Shown one piece after another: positions 1-10,730 of a DNA stretch of 64,000 bases. A program made the position numbers and the translations under genes. Every line of letters begins with the position of its first letter. Position 1 is the stretch's first letter. Origin of the DNA: Vitrella brassicaformis (taxonomy: Eukaryota > Sar > Vitrellaceae); contig CDMY01000257.1 in NCBI GenBank assembly GCA_001179505.1, positions 62,144-126,143 on the forward strand, given 5' to 3'. The notes below the pieces were generated by a model. It saw nothing but the letters and a program-made list of their open reading frames with translations. It made no database searches and had not been told where the DNA came from.

Positions 1-3000
1 ACAGACAGGTGGTGACCTTGCCTGTGAGTACTTGATGCAATACTGTTTGTCGTACCTTCTTTCGGAATGTCGCAGACTTCTCTCAAGTGACCGCTTACTC
101 TCGACTGGAAATCTATGCCGCCGCGGCCTTGCCTCGTATACATACGAAACCAACTGTCGACGAATGTGGTGTTGTCCTCGGAATCCGCATTGTCAACCGA
201 CAGTAAGGGAAAGCTGAATAGTGACGCGTTAACGAATTCTCCATCCTCCAACTTGACAAGTGCCGTTCCATTCTTCCGGTAGGTCAGTGTCTTTGGGGGC
301 AGCAAGCAGCTCTCAGCAGAGGTATTGCTGGGAGGAGAAATAATGCTGTACTGCATGGTGCCGACAGGGGCACTTGACGTGAAGATCTGCACAAAGCAGT
401 CAGCAGACATGCCCTCATTGATGCAGTGATGAGTGCGTAGCCGCATTACCAGTTCAGGCGTGATTGACTTCGTGTCGTTGGTTCCAGCTCGGTTGAAGAA
501 GTCTCTGATGGTGGGGAGATACGACGTAAGAGCCGGATAACTACCCTCTTCTCCCTGAGGCTCAAAACTCAAGCCGCCGGCAAGAGTGCCTATATGATTG
601 AGAGACACAAGCCGAGCACACAAAAGCGTACACGTACTCCTCTGAATGCGTCAAAGCGTACCTTCAACGAACATCAGAGTGCCTTCGCACTCTTCGGGCG
701 ACACCTGGCGCACCGTCCCCTTGAAGTCAACATTGGCGAAGCCAACCTGTGGCTGGTCATCATCCCCTGGGGCTCTCAGTGCGATCCGTCCATCCAGAGC
801 CTCGACATCATATCTGATCCGCACTTGCAAGTCGGCGTCGTCTCCCTCGCAGCTGAAGGCTTGTACGAAGGCCTCTGTCCCACTGCCCCTTTCCCCCCGA
901 GCCCGGAATATCCAAAGACAAGCGGTACTGTTAGGGTCCACTCCTGTGTCATTGACATCTTCCGCGGGAAGGTCGGCAGCGGTACTGTCAGGGTCCACTC
1001 TTGGTTTGAAGTCGGTCATGCGGTAGCTTGATGGCTGGGCTGTACTGGAGGCATTCAGGACAATCTCAGGACATGCCTCGACTGACACAAGCAAAAGATA
1101 TGACGAAGCAACAACAGAAAGCGACAGCAAGTCAGCTGTGAGTCATTCTGATTGCTTACAGCATTCAAACCCAATCACACAGCGATTAGGCAGGACATCC
1201 CCGTCTCCCATGGCAAAATCGCTGAACCTCTCGGTGCAGTTGTTGATCGTTGGATCCTCACGTGTCGAGAACATCTCGACCGAAGCGTTGATCCGCTGCT
1301 CAGAGCCTCTCGTTATCCCCTTGCAAGTATGATTTCCATCGGGAAAGACGAAAACACACGTGTCAGCTCCAAGGAGTCCTTCGTTGGGCGCAAGAGCAAC
1401 ACTCACAACCTCGCCAGTTAAGCTGGGATCAACGAGGGCTTGAGCAGATAGGCCGTCATCGCCAGGTTCAAAGTCGACGGGAAGGTTTGGGAGCCTTAAT
1501 CCTCGGCAATTGGCCAAGACTGCAGACACACGCATCAACGGCAGGACAGTCAACCGTCTTTGCGTCTCAGCCAAGAGACAAGAAGAGAGAAACATGCTTG
1601 TCACGCGCCTAGCTGGTGTCATTGCCATGTACCTTCTCTTCCATCGATCAGATTTCCCAGCTGGCCCTTCACACAGCGGCAGCACACAGACAGACATATG
1701 TGTGGCTGCTTCTTGAGAATGAACGGAGTACCTTCAGAATCAGGTCAAGTGACACGCCCGTCTCCGCGCTGAAGAGGTCGAACGATCGAGGCCCCTTTGT
1801 ATCGGACACATTTGAACATAGCACAGACTTATTTCCCACAGGGAACTTGACGTCTAAGTCCAAATCGTCCAAACACGACACGTCGTCATCCGTGATGACA
1901 AAGAATCTGTCTCCGATTGCGGCGCTGCTGAAAGACAGGTCTGGCGACTGCTCCGGCTTGTACAGGGGGGAGAAGATGGTCGGCAGGACCTCTCCTAGAA
2001 GGGCACGGCTGAAATCCTCGCGAAGAATTACAGATGTTCCAGCTTGTTCTGGACGGACCTCAGTCACGCTGTCCTCACTCATATCGGCCGCACTCACACA
2101 TATCTCACTGCACTCCCGAAATGCATCTTGATTGTCGAAAGCGAACTGACTGGCCTCCAGGGGGTTCTGACGATGTGAAGGGAAGCGAGACATATACGTG
2201 CATATGAGGTCCCCCTATCTACCAGTGCCGTACCTTTCGGATAATTTCGCCAGACGTCGTGTCCCTTCCATATCCTGAGGCAGCCAGTGCAAGGATGCCG
2301 CCCGCCTCGGTCTCGCCAGATGTCACTGAGAACGCTCGCTGGTTGAGCAGGACATCACATTCATCAGGCACATCATCGGGGAATGTCAGGAGGCCGAGAC
2401 TCGTGTTGGCTGAGGGCGAGAGAATGCCGATCGCCCGTGCAGTGACAAGATCGTCCTGTGTCTCGTTGCCGATGATGAGAATCCGCTGGGTCTGGTTGTA
2501 CTCGAATTGCTGAGCGATGAGAGACTCCGACTCGTCCACGAAACCCGTCAAGGTGACCTCGATCTGCGCCTCGATTCCCTCGCACACCGGGTTGCTGGCG
2601 TTCTCGACGACCAGCACGCCCTGAACTGTGGCAACTGCAGGCTGGAGGGCATTGCCGGCTCGATTGGAGCAGAGGCCGGTGTCGGGGCAGGTGAACTGGA
2701 GGGTGACGCTAACGCCCTCTGTCGTGTTGCACGACAGGTCCACAAAGAAGTCACCAAGTCCATTATCATCGTCACTCTTGCCCTGGATCCTCATGCAGCT
2801 CGACACGTTGGCGCCGGTGTTGTTGACTGTCGGCAGATAGGCGTCAGAGCTCACGTCTTCGAACAAATAAGTGCCGGGCACCAACTGAGCGAACGTCGCC
2901 TCTTGCGGAACAGGGGGCTCTTCGTTTGGCTTGACGCTCTGCTCTCGTGGGTTGGGCCCAATGTCTTCCCTTCTCTCGACGACGGGCAGGCTGCCCGCAC

Positions 3001-3774
3001 AGTCAAAGGGCACGGCGAAGCGGTTGACGGCATTGAAGCACGGATCCAGCTCGGCCGGGAAACACAGAGACGATGGCTGGCCGCTGGCGACGCCCCTCGT
3101 TAAGCTGACATCGCCGCGCGAGAAGTTGGCCACGTCGCCGAACAGACCCACTTCCTCCTCGATGCAGTAGCAGAAGCGGGAGTCGCTCGTGCGGGCACAG
3201 ATGGGCTTGTCCGACGGGCAACTGACAGACAGGCGCACGAAATTACGGTGCCATACTCATTGAGCAGTTCCTACCTTCCCAGTGCCGCAGTGCCCAGATC
3301 GGTGATGTTTGTGCCATTGACGCCGCTCGGCTCGCCACAGATAATGGACTGGTTGCCGCTGGTCGCAGTGACATTGCCGAAAGTATCCGAGTCCTCATTG
3401 TTCAGCGCATCTGTCTGTTGCTCCTTGAGTAGTCTTCTTGTGGTATTCTCATAGAAGCACTGGCCGAAGTTGCCCAGAGTGATGTTGTCGACGATGGGCA
3501 GCAGCGCATTGGCCTCGCACGCCGCGGCGATCTCACCGCGCGGGAGGACGGCTGAAGAAGCGAAAGGCATTCATATCCACTTGTTGTTCACGTGCCCTCT
3601 GTTGTGCTTACCCGGCTGGCAGTCTGCGTTTGTTTCGGTCGGCTGTCCGTCGTCGTCTGTTCTTGTGTTGTTGGTCAGACAGGCCGTCGTGAACTGAGCT
3701 ACAGCACCCTTCCTCTCCCATTGGCTCAGCAGAACGGACAGCACCGCAGCCACAAGCCAAAAGGCTCTCCGCAT
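1..3774 (-). CDS. Large secreted Cys-rich glycoprotein, paralogue A (3' end outside window)
   Basis: The start (ATG at 3774) opens a hydrophobic signal peptide beginning MRRAFWLVAAVLSVLL. GT-AG exons read down the minus strand: 3774-3612, 3551-3275, 3221-2234, 2166-1732, a 28-nt microexon 1660-1633, 1519-1160, 1081-662 and 589-56. The gene continues past the left edge. Every exon has a counterpart in the complete paralogue at 5310-9518, with the same intron positions. The product has many N-x-S/T sites and evenly spread cysteines, including the motif CPSDKPICARTSDSRFCYC in exon 3, so an extracellular or cell-surface glycoprotein is likely. I recognise no catalytic domain or known family, and no transmembrane anchor is visible in the part present. 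It lies head-to-head with a small Cys-rich peptide gene, its start codon 64 bp from the peptide's. Function is unknown. Confidence 0.75.
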
Positions 3775-3838
3775 AAAATCGTGATCACAAGAATTTACTT
3801 CAGCCGTTGCCACACTGTACAATGCAAAGGAAACAAGA
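3775..3838. promoter_or_regulatory. Divergent 64-bp spacer, probable bidirectional promoter, copy 1
   Basis: These 64 bp are all that separates the start codons of paralogue A (minus) and peptide gene 1 (plus). Two short elements recur in the same order in copies 2 and 3: CAAGAATTTAC at 3788-3798 and CAGCCGTTG at 3801-3809. Both 5' UTRs must fit here or the transcripts must overlap. The promoter role is inferred from position and conservation; no TATA box is evident. Confidence 0.5.
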
Positions 3839-4218
3839 ATGAGGCTCTTCCTTTTTCTCTTCGTTTCCTCCGTCCTTCGGGCAGCTGGAGAGATGAGTGG
3901 TCTGCCGCAGACGCGTCGGGAGGGCGCGCCGGACCGTCGTTCAATCTTGGTTTCGTCTGCACAGGAGAGCTCCGGAGGACGTGCTGCTGAAGACGCCGCC
4001 CACCACGGCGCCCTTCTCGGCCAAGATGGTGGGCAGAGTACAACACCTACCATATTGCAACCCGACGATTGCGTGCATCAGATACCCTCCCTTCTCGTCG
4101 CCTGCAATTCGATGATGAGCCCAGGCCGATGCAGTTTCAAGGCATCTGCTGCACCGATTGTATTCCTCTATACGGCACAAGTGCTTGTTACGACGGTAAC
4201 TGTATTGAAAGTTGCTGA
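3839..4218 (+). CDS. Small secreted six-Cys peptide precursor, copy 1
   Basis: Two exons, 3839-4028 and 4082-4218, are joined by a 53-nt intron (GTGGGC...CAG) inside codon 64, giving 108 residues. The N-terminus MRLFLFLFVSSVLRAAGEM is a signal peptide. A polar, low-cysteine pro-region follows, with a dibasic Arg-Arg at residues 69-70. The last 20 or so residues hold six cysteines spaced CC-x2-C-x8-C-x4-C-x3-C, the final Cys being the last residue. Copies at 9582 and 12161 share the same exon structure, intron phase and Cys order but little core sequence. This is the layout of a processed disulphide-rich secreted peptide. No known family is recognised; ligand, defence or other effector roles are all possible. 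Confidence 0.75.
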
Positions 4219-5309
4219 GGACAAGAGAGCCAGGCACGCCTTTAGGTCAGTTTCAGTGACCCGCGTTGCGGAAAGATTCGCGTGTAGCATGATTAGTGTG
4301 TGACCAATGTGTACAGCAGTCTCTATGGCTTATTGCACCACATTTTTCCTGGTGCTTTGTCATTGGGAAACCTTTTGTCATTGGGAAACTTTTTGTTGTG
4401 ACTGACTGGGTGGGACGAACGGACGGGAAGGGACCTTGCAAAATACTGAGCAGATTCGGTGTGACGCTGTGGCCCTCATCCAGCAGTATAGTTACTAGCA
4501 CTGCTGCTGGTTTTGTGGACCGTGCTCCGTGAGCCGTCACTTTCTTCAGTGGATGACTTTCTCTAGTGTCCATGGGGCGAGACAATAACATGAGGGGTTG
4601 GAGGGCATCTCACGTCCCTTGTCGCGGACATGCAAAGATCTACATGTTCGTGCATGCATCAATTCGTGGAAGCAATGGGTGGCCCCCATGTACAGACAAG
4701 AAAGATATGAGTGACAGGGGCCATTCATGTGGACACGCAAAGTGGGACAGACATGCACCGCGGCTGTGAATGTGACAGCGCTGCAGACTTGGTTACATGA
4801 TGCGTCCATGGCTGGATGATTTCAAATGCCAACACCGCAATAAGTCCAACCACCCTTGATTGACACATCCATGCACACAACGAGACGAAATGCGTCCCAG
4901 CCAACACATGCACGCACACGACGAGACTGCGGTCTCCAACGCACACCGACACATTGAATGGCGTGTCAAACACGCCCACACAATCTGATGTACAGTCGGT
5001 GGACACGCAGACTGACAAATACGCCACTGTGGTGCACCTATGCAGTGCCCATGGCAGACAAAGAGACAGTCATCAACTGCACACACTCACACACACAGGG
5101 AGAAAGAAAATGACGCCGTCAGAGGAATCACCACAATGTGTCTCTTCCACTTGCGTACCTTCCAACAGGCGACAGGCGCGTATGTCTTCAGCCATACGTA
5201 TCGCAGATAATGCGATCACAGAAAATAAGAAAAATCCCTCCATTGACGAGAGAAAAAATGGGGACATGACTGTCGAATGTGGTCTTGCCCACTTCCCCTT
5301 TCGTCACTT
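4219..5309. other. Spacer between peptide gene 1 and paralogue B, with possible extra 3' exons
   Basis: About 4400-4570 is diverged but recognisable homology to 12640-12820, the 3' flank of peptide gene 3, so it is an old duplicated flank. Minus-strand stretches at about 4725-5090 are cysteine-rich in more than one frame, and an acceptor-like CAG lies near 5075. They could be extra 3' exons of paralogue B, but its frame already closes at 5310 and nothing forces the link. No other gene is supported. Confidence 0.4.
4361..4396. repeat. 18-bp tandem duplication
   Basis: Two adjacent 18-nt units (4361-4378 and 4379-4396) both start CATTGGGAAAC and differ at a single base. They lie in the 3' flank of peptide gene 1. 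The matching flank of copy 3 has only one loosely similar stretch, so this is probably a local slippage duplication. Confidence 0.8.
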
Positions 5310-8300
5310 TCACGATGATATCTCGCCGTCTTCCGTCTGCCCAGCAGGCGTCGGTCTCTGTCGCTCACCCGGGATAAAACAGAGGGTCAGAACAGGGCAT
5401 AGCTGCTCAAGTCTGTGGGTCTTGCCATCGTCGGTGGGGGCCTCGACAAAGAGGGGAATCGTCCGCACAATAAAGCCCCTAGGCCTGTCAAAAGCCTCTA
5501 CTTTGCGCTCGACATCAGCAAGCGAGCAGCTGAGATTGAACCCGTCTGGCGACTGGAGCCGCAAAGCGGGATCAACGCCGTTTGGTGTCTGCACTTGGGC
5601 GACAGAGCTTGATGGACGGAGACACATACGGAACGGGAGCACACGGCAAAAGGACAGTGCTGATGTTCTCGCCATTTATGCGATATCTTACCTCAATTGG
5701 AAATCGTCGTCCGGCTTGAGGACAGTTTGATTGGCCTCCAGGACAAATGGCTGTCGGGGGAGACATTGGATCTGCATGCCTGATCGACCGAAAGGCACCC
5801 TTGCGTGTGAGCACGTAACGGATTACAACGTGTCGTACCTTTCTCAATATCACATACTTCGCCCAACTTGCCACCTATTCTCGACCAAAAGTCTCCGCCG
5901 CGGCCTCGCCTCCCCGCAAACATTCGAACCTCGCTGTTGACAAGCATGGTGTCGTCCTCGGGTCCCGAATTGCCAATCGACAGAAAGGGAATGTTGAATG
6001 AAGCATCATTGGTTTCATCCTCCGGAGGTCCATACTTCCGGTGGGTCAGTCTCGCTGGGGGCTGCAAGCAGCTCTGAGGGGTATCGTCAGGGGCAGAAAC
6101 AACGTCGTACTGCATAGAGCCGAACGAGGCACTTGACGTCCAGACCTGCATAAAACAGTCACTAGACATGCCCTCCTTGCTAATGTATACGTGTGGCAGT
6201 ATTACTAGTTCAGGCAGGATCGTGTCATCGACTCCAGCTTCGAAAACGTCCCTAATCGTGAGGAGATACGTCCGACTCGAAACCGGACCAAGGGGCTCTT
6301 CTCCCTGAGGCTCAAAACCCAAGACGCCAGCAAGAGTGCCTGTGTGAAGCGACACAAGCCGGACACAGAGAGGCGTACACGTACTTCTCTGAATGCGTCA
6401 AAGCGTACCTTCAACGAACATCAAAACCCCTTCGCAGTCTGGGGGCCAAACCTGGCGCACCGTCCCCTTAAAGTCAACATTGGCGAAGCCAATTTCGGGC
6501 TCCTCGTCAAGGCGTCCATCGAGAGAGAGCGGGATCTGTCCATCCAGAGCCTCGACGTCGTATCTGATCCGCACTTGCAGGCCAGCCCCTTCCTCGTCCG
6601 GGTCGCAGCTGAAAAGGGCCCGAAAGTCCTCTGCACCTGGAGTGTTTTCTGTCTCGAGGCAGTAACTGACATCTGTGCCATTGACATTTTCCGCAGGAGG
6701 GTCAGTCAGGAAATAGCTCGATGGCTGGGCGGTCAATGGGGCGGTTAAGTTGACCTCAGGACATGCCTCAACTGACACAAAGCAAGAGAGACGAGGAAGC
6801 ACGAACATGATGACACACCCAACGCGCCAGTGACTGAGCTGTGACTTATTCTGATTGCTTACAGCATTCAAAGCCAATCACACAGCGATTAGGCAGAAAA
6901 TCCCCGTCCCCCATGGCAAAATCTCTGAGCCTCTCCCTGTACCTCTCGGTGCAGCTCTTGTTTGTTGGATCATTAGCAGTCGAGAAGATCTCGACAGAAG
7001 CGTTGATCCGCTGCTCAGAGCCTGTCGTTATCCCCTTGCAAGTATGATTTCCATCGGGAACGATGAAAACACACGTGTCATCACCAAGGAGTCCTTCGTT
7101 GGGAGCAAGAGCAACACTAACAACCTCGCCAAATGAGGTGGCATTAACGAGGGGTCGAGCATATAGGCCGTCATCTTCAGGTTCTAAGTCGACGGGGAGG
7201 TTTGGGAGCCTCAGTCCTCGGCAATTGGCCAAGACTGCAAACACACGCATCAATTGCAAAACGACCAGCCATCTCCATCTTCACCCCTCAGCCAAGAGAA
7301 CTCAAGAAAGAAACACACATGCTTGTCACGCCACTGAGCGACTGCCTGGTGCCCGTACCTTCTCTTCCATCGATCAGATTTCCCAGCTGGCCCTTCACAC
7401 AGCGGCAGCACACAGACAGACACGTGTGTGTGGTGTGGCTCGAGAATGACTGAAGTACCTTCAGAATCAAATCAAGCGACACGCCTGTCTCCGCGTTGAA
7501 GAGGTCGAACGATCGAGCATCAGACGCATTTGTACACAGAATGGACACACGGACTTGAGGGAACCTGACGGGCAAGTCTAACTCGTCCAAACACGAAAAG
7601 TCGTTTTCCGTGATGACAAAGAATCTGTCTCCGATTGCGGCGCTGCTGAAGGATAGGTCTGGCGACAGAGATTCTGGCTTGTAAAGGGGGGAGAAGATGG
7701 TCGGCAGGAGCTCTCCTTCGAGGGTACGGCTGAAATCCTCGCGAAGAATAAAAAATGACGGAGCTTGTTCTGAACGGACGCCAGTAACATTGTCGTCACT
7801 CATATTCATCTCGTTCACACATATCTCACTGCACTCCCGGAATGCATCTCGATTATCGATAGCGAACTGACTGGCCTCCAGGGGGTTCTGACGATGTGAA
7901 GGGAAGCGAGACATACACGTGTATATGAGCTTCCCTTATCTAACAGTGCACTGACCTTTCGGAAAATTTCGTCAGATGCCGTGTTTCTTGCATATCCTGA
8001 GGCAGCCAGTGCAAGGATGCCGCCCGCCGCGGTCTCGCCAGATGTCACTGAGAACGCTCGCTGGTTGAGCAGGACATCACAATCACCAGGCACGTCATCG
8101 GGGAATGTCAGGAGGCCGAGACTCGTGTTGGCCGCGGGCGAGAGAATGCCGACAGCCCGTGCAGTGACAAGATCGTCCTGTGTCTCGTTGCCGATGATGA
8201 GAATCCGCTGGGTCTGGTTGTACTCGAACTGCTGGGCAATAAGAGACTCCGATTCGTCCACAAAGCCCGTCAAGGTGACTTCGATCTGCGCCTCAATTTC

Positions 8301-9518
8301 TTCGCATGCCGGGTTGCTGGCCTTCTCGACTTGCAGCACGCCTTGGATGGTGGCGACGGCCGGTATCAGTTCGTTGCCAGTGCGATTCGAGCACAGGCCG
8401 GTATCGGGGCAGGTGAACTGGAGGGTCACGCTGACGCCCTCTGTCGTGTTGCACGAGAGGTCTAGGAAGAAGTCATCGAGCCCATTGCTGTCGTTCTTCT
8501 TGCCCTGAATCCTCATGCAGCTCGACACATTGCCAGTGCCCACGTTCTCGATGGTCTGCAAATAGGCGTCAGAGGGCACGTCTTCGAACAGGTAAGTGCC
8601 GGGCACCAGCTGGGCGAACGTCGATTCTTGCGGCACGGGAGGCGGGTCGTTTGGCTTGACGCTCTGCTCTCGTGGGTTGGGCCCAATGTCTTCCCTTCTC
8701 TCGACGACGGGCAGGCTGCCCGCACAGTCGAAGGGCACAGCGAAGCGGTTGACGGCATTGAAGCACGGATCCAGCTCGGCCGGGAAACACAGGGACGATG
8801 GCTGGCCGCTGGCGACGCCCCTGACGAGGCTGACATCGCCGCGCGAGAAGTTGGCCACCTCACCGAACAGACCAATGCTCTCCTCGATGCAGTAGCAGAA
8901 GCGGGAGTCGCTCGTGCGGGCACAGATGGGCTTGTCCGACGGACAACTGACAGTCAGGCACACACGGAAGAATGATGGTGCCATCACATGAGACGAGCAG
9001 TCCGTACCTTCCCAGTGCCGCAGTGCCGAGGGCCGCCGCCGTGATGTTGCCATCTTCCACGACACTGGGCTCTCCACAGATAATGGACTGATTCTCTCCT
9101 GATGCGCTCACGTCGCCGGCGGTCTCCTCATCGGTGGTCAGGGCATCTGTCTGTTGCTTCTTGAGCTCTTCCTGGGCGTTATCCTCATAGAAGCACTGGC
9201 CGAAGTTGCCGAGGTCGGGGTCGTCGACGATGGGCAGCAGCTCATTGGCCGCACAACTCGAATACATGATCTCATCACCATCTTCGCCAGGGATCACGAC
9301 TGAAGAAGCGAAAGCCATTCACAACAGCTTGTTGTTCACGTGCCTCTGTTGTGCTTACTTGGCTGGCAGTCTGCGTTTGTTTCGGTCGGCCGTTCGTCGT
9401 CGTCTGTTCTGTTGTTGTTGCTCAGACAGGCCGTCGTGAACTGAGCCACAGTACCCCTCCTCGCCCATTGACTCAGCAGAACGGAAAGCAACGCCACAAG
9501 ACGGAGGGCTCGCCGCAT
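5310..9518 (-). CDS. Large secreted Cys-rich glycoprotein, paralogue B (complete, 10 exons)
   Basis: I place GT-AG exons at 9518-9359, 9299-9008, 8946-7956, 7887-7459, a microexon 7386-7359, 7234-6863, 6771-6409, 6339-5839, 5771-5692 and 5588-5310. They sum to 3495 nt, exactly 1165 codons including stop, with no frame conflict. ATG 9518 is preferred to the in-frame ATG 9539 because it matches paralogue A and starts the signal peptide MRRALRLVALLSVLL. The protein is rich in N-glycosylation sites, acidic, and has cysteines throughout; exon 3 (about 330 residues) is the best conserved block. No transmembrane tail, enzyme motif or known domain is apparent. The gene is head-to-head with peptide gene 2 across 63 bp. 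The last two exons are the least certain. Confidence 0.75.
7359..7386 (-). other. 28-nt microexon of paralogue B (partner at 1633-1660)
   Basis: This 28-nt block, flanked by AG on the acceptor side and GTAC on the donor side, is identical in both paralogues although the surrounding intron sequence has diverged. It encodes nine codons (LGNLIDGRE) plus one base that completes the first codon of the next exon. Leaving it out breaks the reading frame, which supports it as a true exon. Confidence 0.8.
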
Positions 9519-9581
9519 ACGAAAAAGCGCAACGCCCAAGAATTTACGTACATCACAGCCGTTGAGCTGTACAATAGCAAG
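9519..9581. promoter_or_regulatory. Divergent 63-bp spacer, probable bidirectional promoter, copy 2
   Basis: The only DNA between the start codons of paralogue B and peptide gene 2. It carries CAAGAATTTAC at 9537-9547 and CAGCCGTTG at 9556-9564, the same pair seen in copies 1 and 3. Function is inferred from position and conservation. Confidence 0.5.
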
Positions 9582-10115
9582 ATGAGGCTGTTGGTCGTCT
9601 GCTTCGCTCTGTCCGCGCTCCGTGCGCGTTCCGGGTTGAATGCCCCATCACGTCAGGACCCCCCGGCCCCCCCTCCGTCCGCGGCGGCGTCAGTGCAGGA
9701 AACCGCAGCAGTGCATCCGTTCACCGACGAGACCGACCGCGGTCGAGGCGCCACCGGTCAAAATGGTGAGCAGAGAACGACACAGAACCGGCACTGCTTC
9801 TGTGGACGTCTGGGTGCATGATGCGTCGTACAGATCGCCCTTTTCTCCGTCGTACGCAGTCCGACTCCGACAAGAAGGCCAAGCCAGAGCAGGATTATGA
9901 CGAGGTCTGCTGCGATGATTGTGTGTATTACGCCCGAGTCAGTTTATGCGAATTGTACTGCGATGATGACTTTTGCTGATGACGAGACATCCGCCTTCAG
10001 GCCAGGTTGTAGTGCCGCGTTGCGCAGAGATGTATGTACAGCCGTCTCTGTGACCTCCTGTGCTTCGTCACTGGTGAACTTTTTGTGTCGTGACTGACTG
10101 GGGCACACACACACG
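9537..10115. repeat. Duplicated peptide-gene module, unit 1 (partner 12122-12665)
   Basis: From the shared CAAGAATTTAC element through exon 1 and the intron, this unit and the one at 12122 are nearly identical: one substitution in the 184-nt exon 1 and none in the 68-nt intron. Similarity falls sharply in the Cys-core codons, then resumes in the 3' flank (for example CAGGCCAGGTTGTAGTGCCG) before fading. The left breakpoint falls within the bidirectional promoter, so only the peptide half of the gene pair was copied. Confidence 0.85.
9582..9979 (+). CDS. Small secreted six-Cys peptide precursor, copy 2
   Basis: Exons 9582-9765 and 9834-9979 are split by a 68-nt GTGAGC...CAG intron within codon 62, giving 109 residues. 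The signal peptide begins MRLLVVCFALSALRARSG. A Pro/Ala-rich pro-region follows, with basic pairs at residues 67-68 (RR) and 75-76 (KK). The C-terminus carries CC-x2-C-x8-C-x3-C-x4-C, ending on Cys109. Without splicing the frame stops at 9821 and no Cys core is made, so the intron is required. It is paired head-to-head with paralogue B. Family and function are unknown; a processed extracellular peptide is inferred. Confidence 0.8.
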
Positions 10116-10730
10116 GGCAGCGACATTGTCTCACCCATGACTGTCTCACCCATGAACACGCAGCTTGTTTCGCCGAAAGCACGCATTAATCTCTACTAGA
10201 CATCTACTTATGGACAGCGCAGTGGAGAAAGACGTGTATAGGTCGTCGACGTCAAGTGTGGGCACACAGTGACAACTGCCGTGCACCGCGTGACCCCTCA
10301 CTAATGCGTCAATCAACGGATGCCGTCGGTCAGCCGACGAAGACACGCTCTCGAGCGTGTCGATGTGCTGCTTGCTTATGTGACAATCAAATCGCACACA
10401 CAACAGCCAACGGACACGCAGAAATGCAAGCGCTCGCCGTCGGCGTGCTGTTCTGTATACTCACACATGGGGCAATCCACCAGAGGGGTGTTCCACTGTC
10501 CGAAGCACGTGTCGCAAAAGGCTGACATCGACACAACAACACGACATACACGGACGCAGAAACAGACAAGTGGTCGACACGTGGTGGTGGCTGACCCACC
10601 TAAGTGTTTGCAGAAGGAGTTGGGTTGGCTGCCCGACAGTCCATCGTCTGACGAGCGTGTGGCCCTATGTTTGCTGGCTGGCTCCGTCTCCCCTTAGCGG
10701 CCAGACCATCGATGATCGCCTCACGCCGCG
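9980..10730. other. Spacer with decaying duplicated flank
   Basis: The first 130 or so bases match the 3' flank of peptide gene 3. The rest contains only out-of-frame open stretches without convincing composition or splice structure. I see no RNA gene or other feature. Confidence 0.5.

Noticed and set aside
4725-5090. Cys-rich minus-strand ORFs as a separate secreted gene
   Set aside because: Two overlapping frames both look Cys-rich because of TGTG-rich DNA, and neither has a signal peptide or a clean exon structure. Kept only as possible 3' exons.
9582-9821. Unspliced 79-residue version of the peptide genes
   Set aside because: It stops in the intron and lacks the Cys core. Splicing yields matching Cys frameworks in all three copies, which chance would not give.
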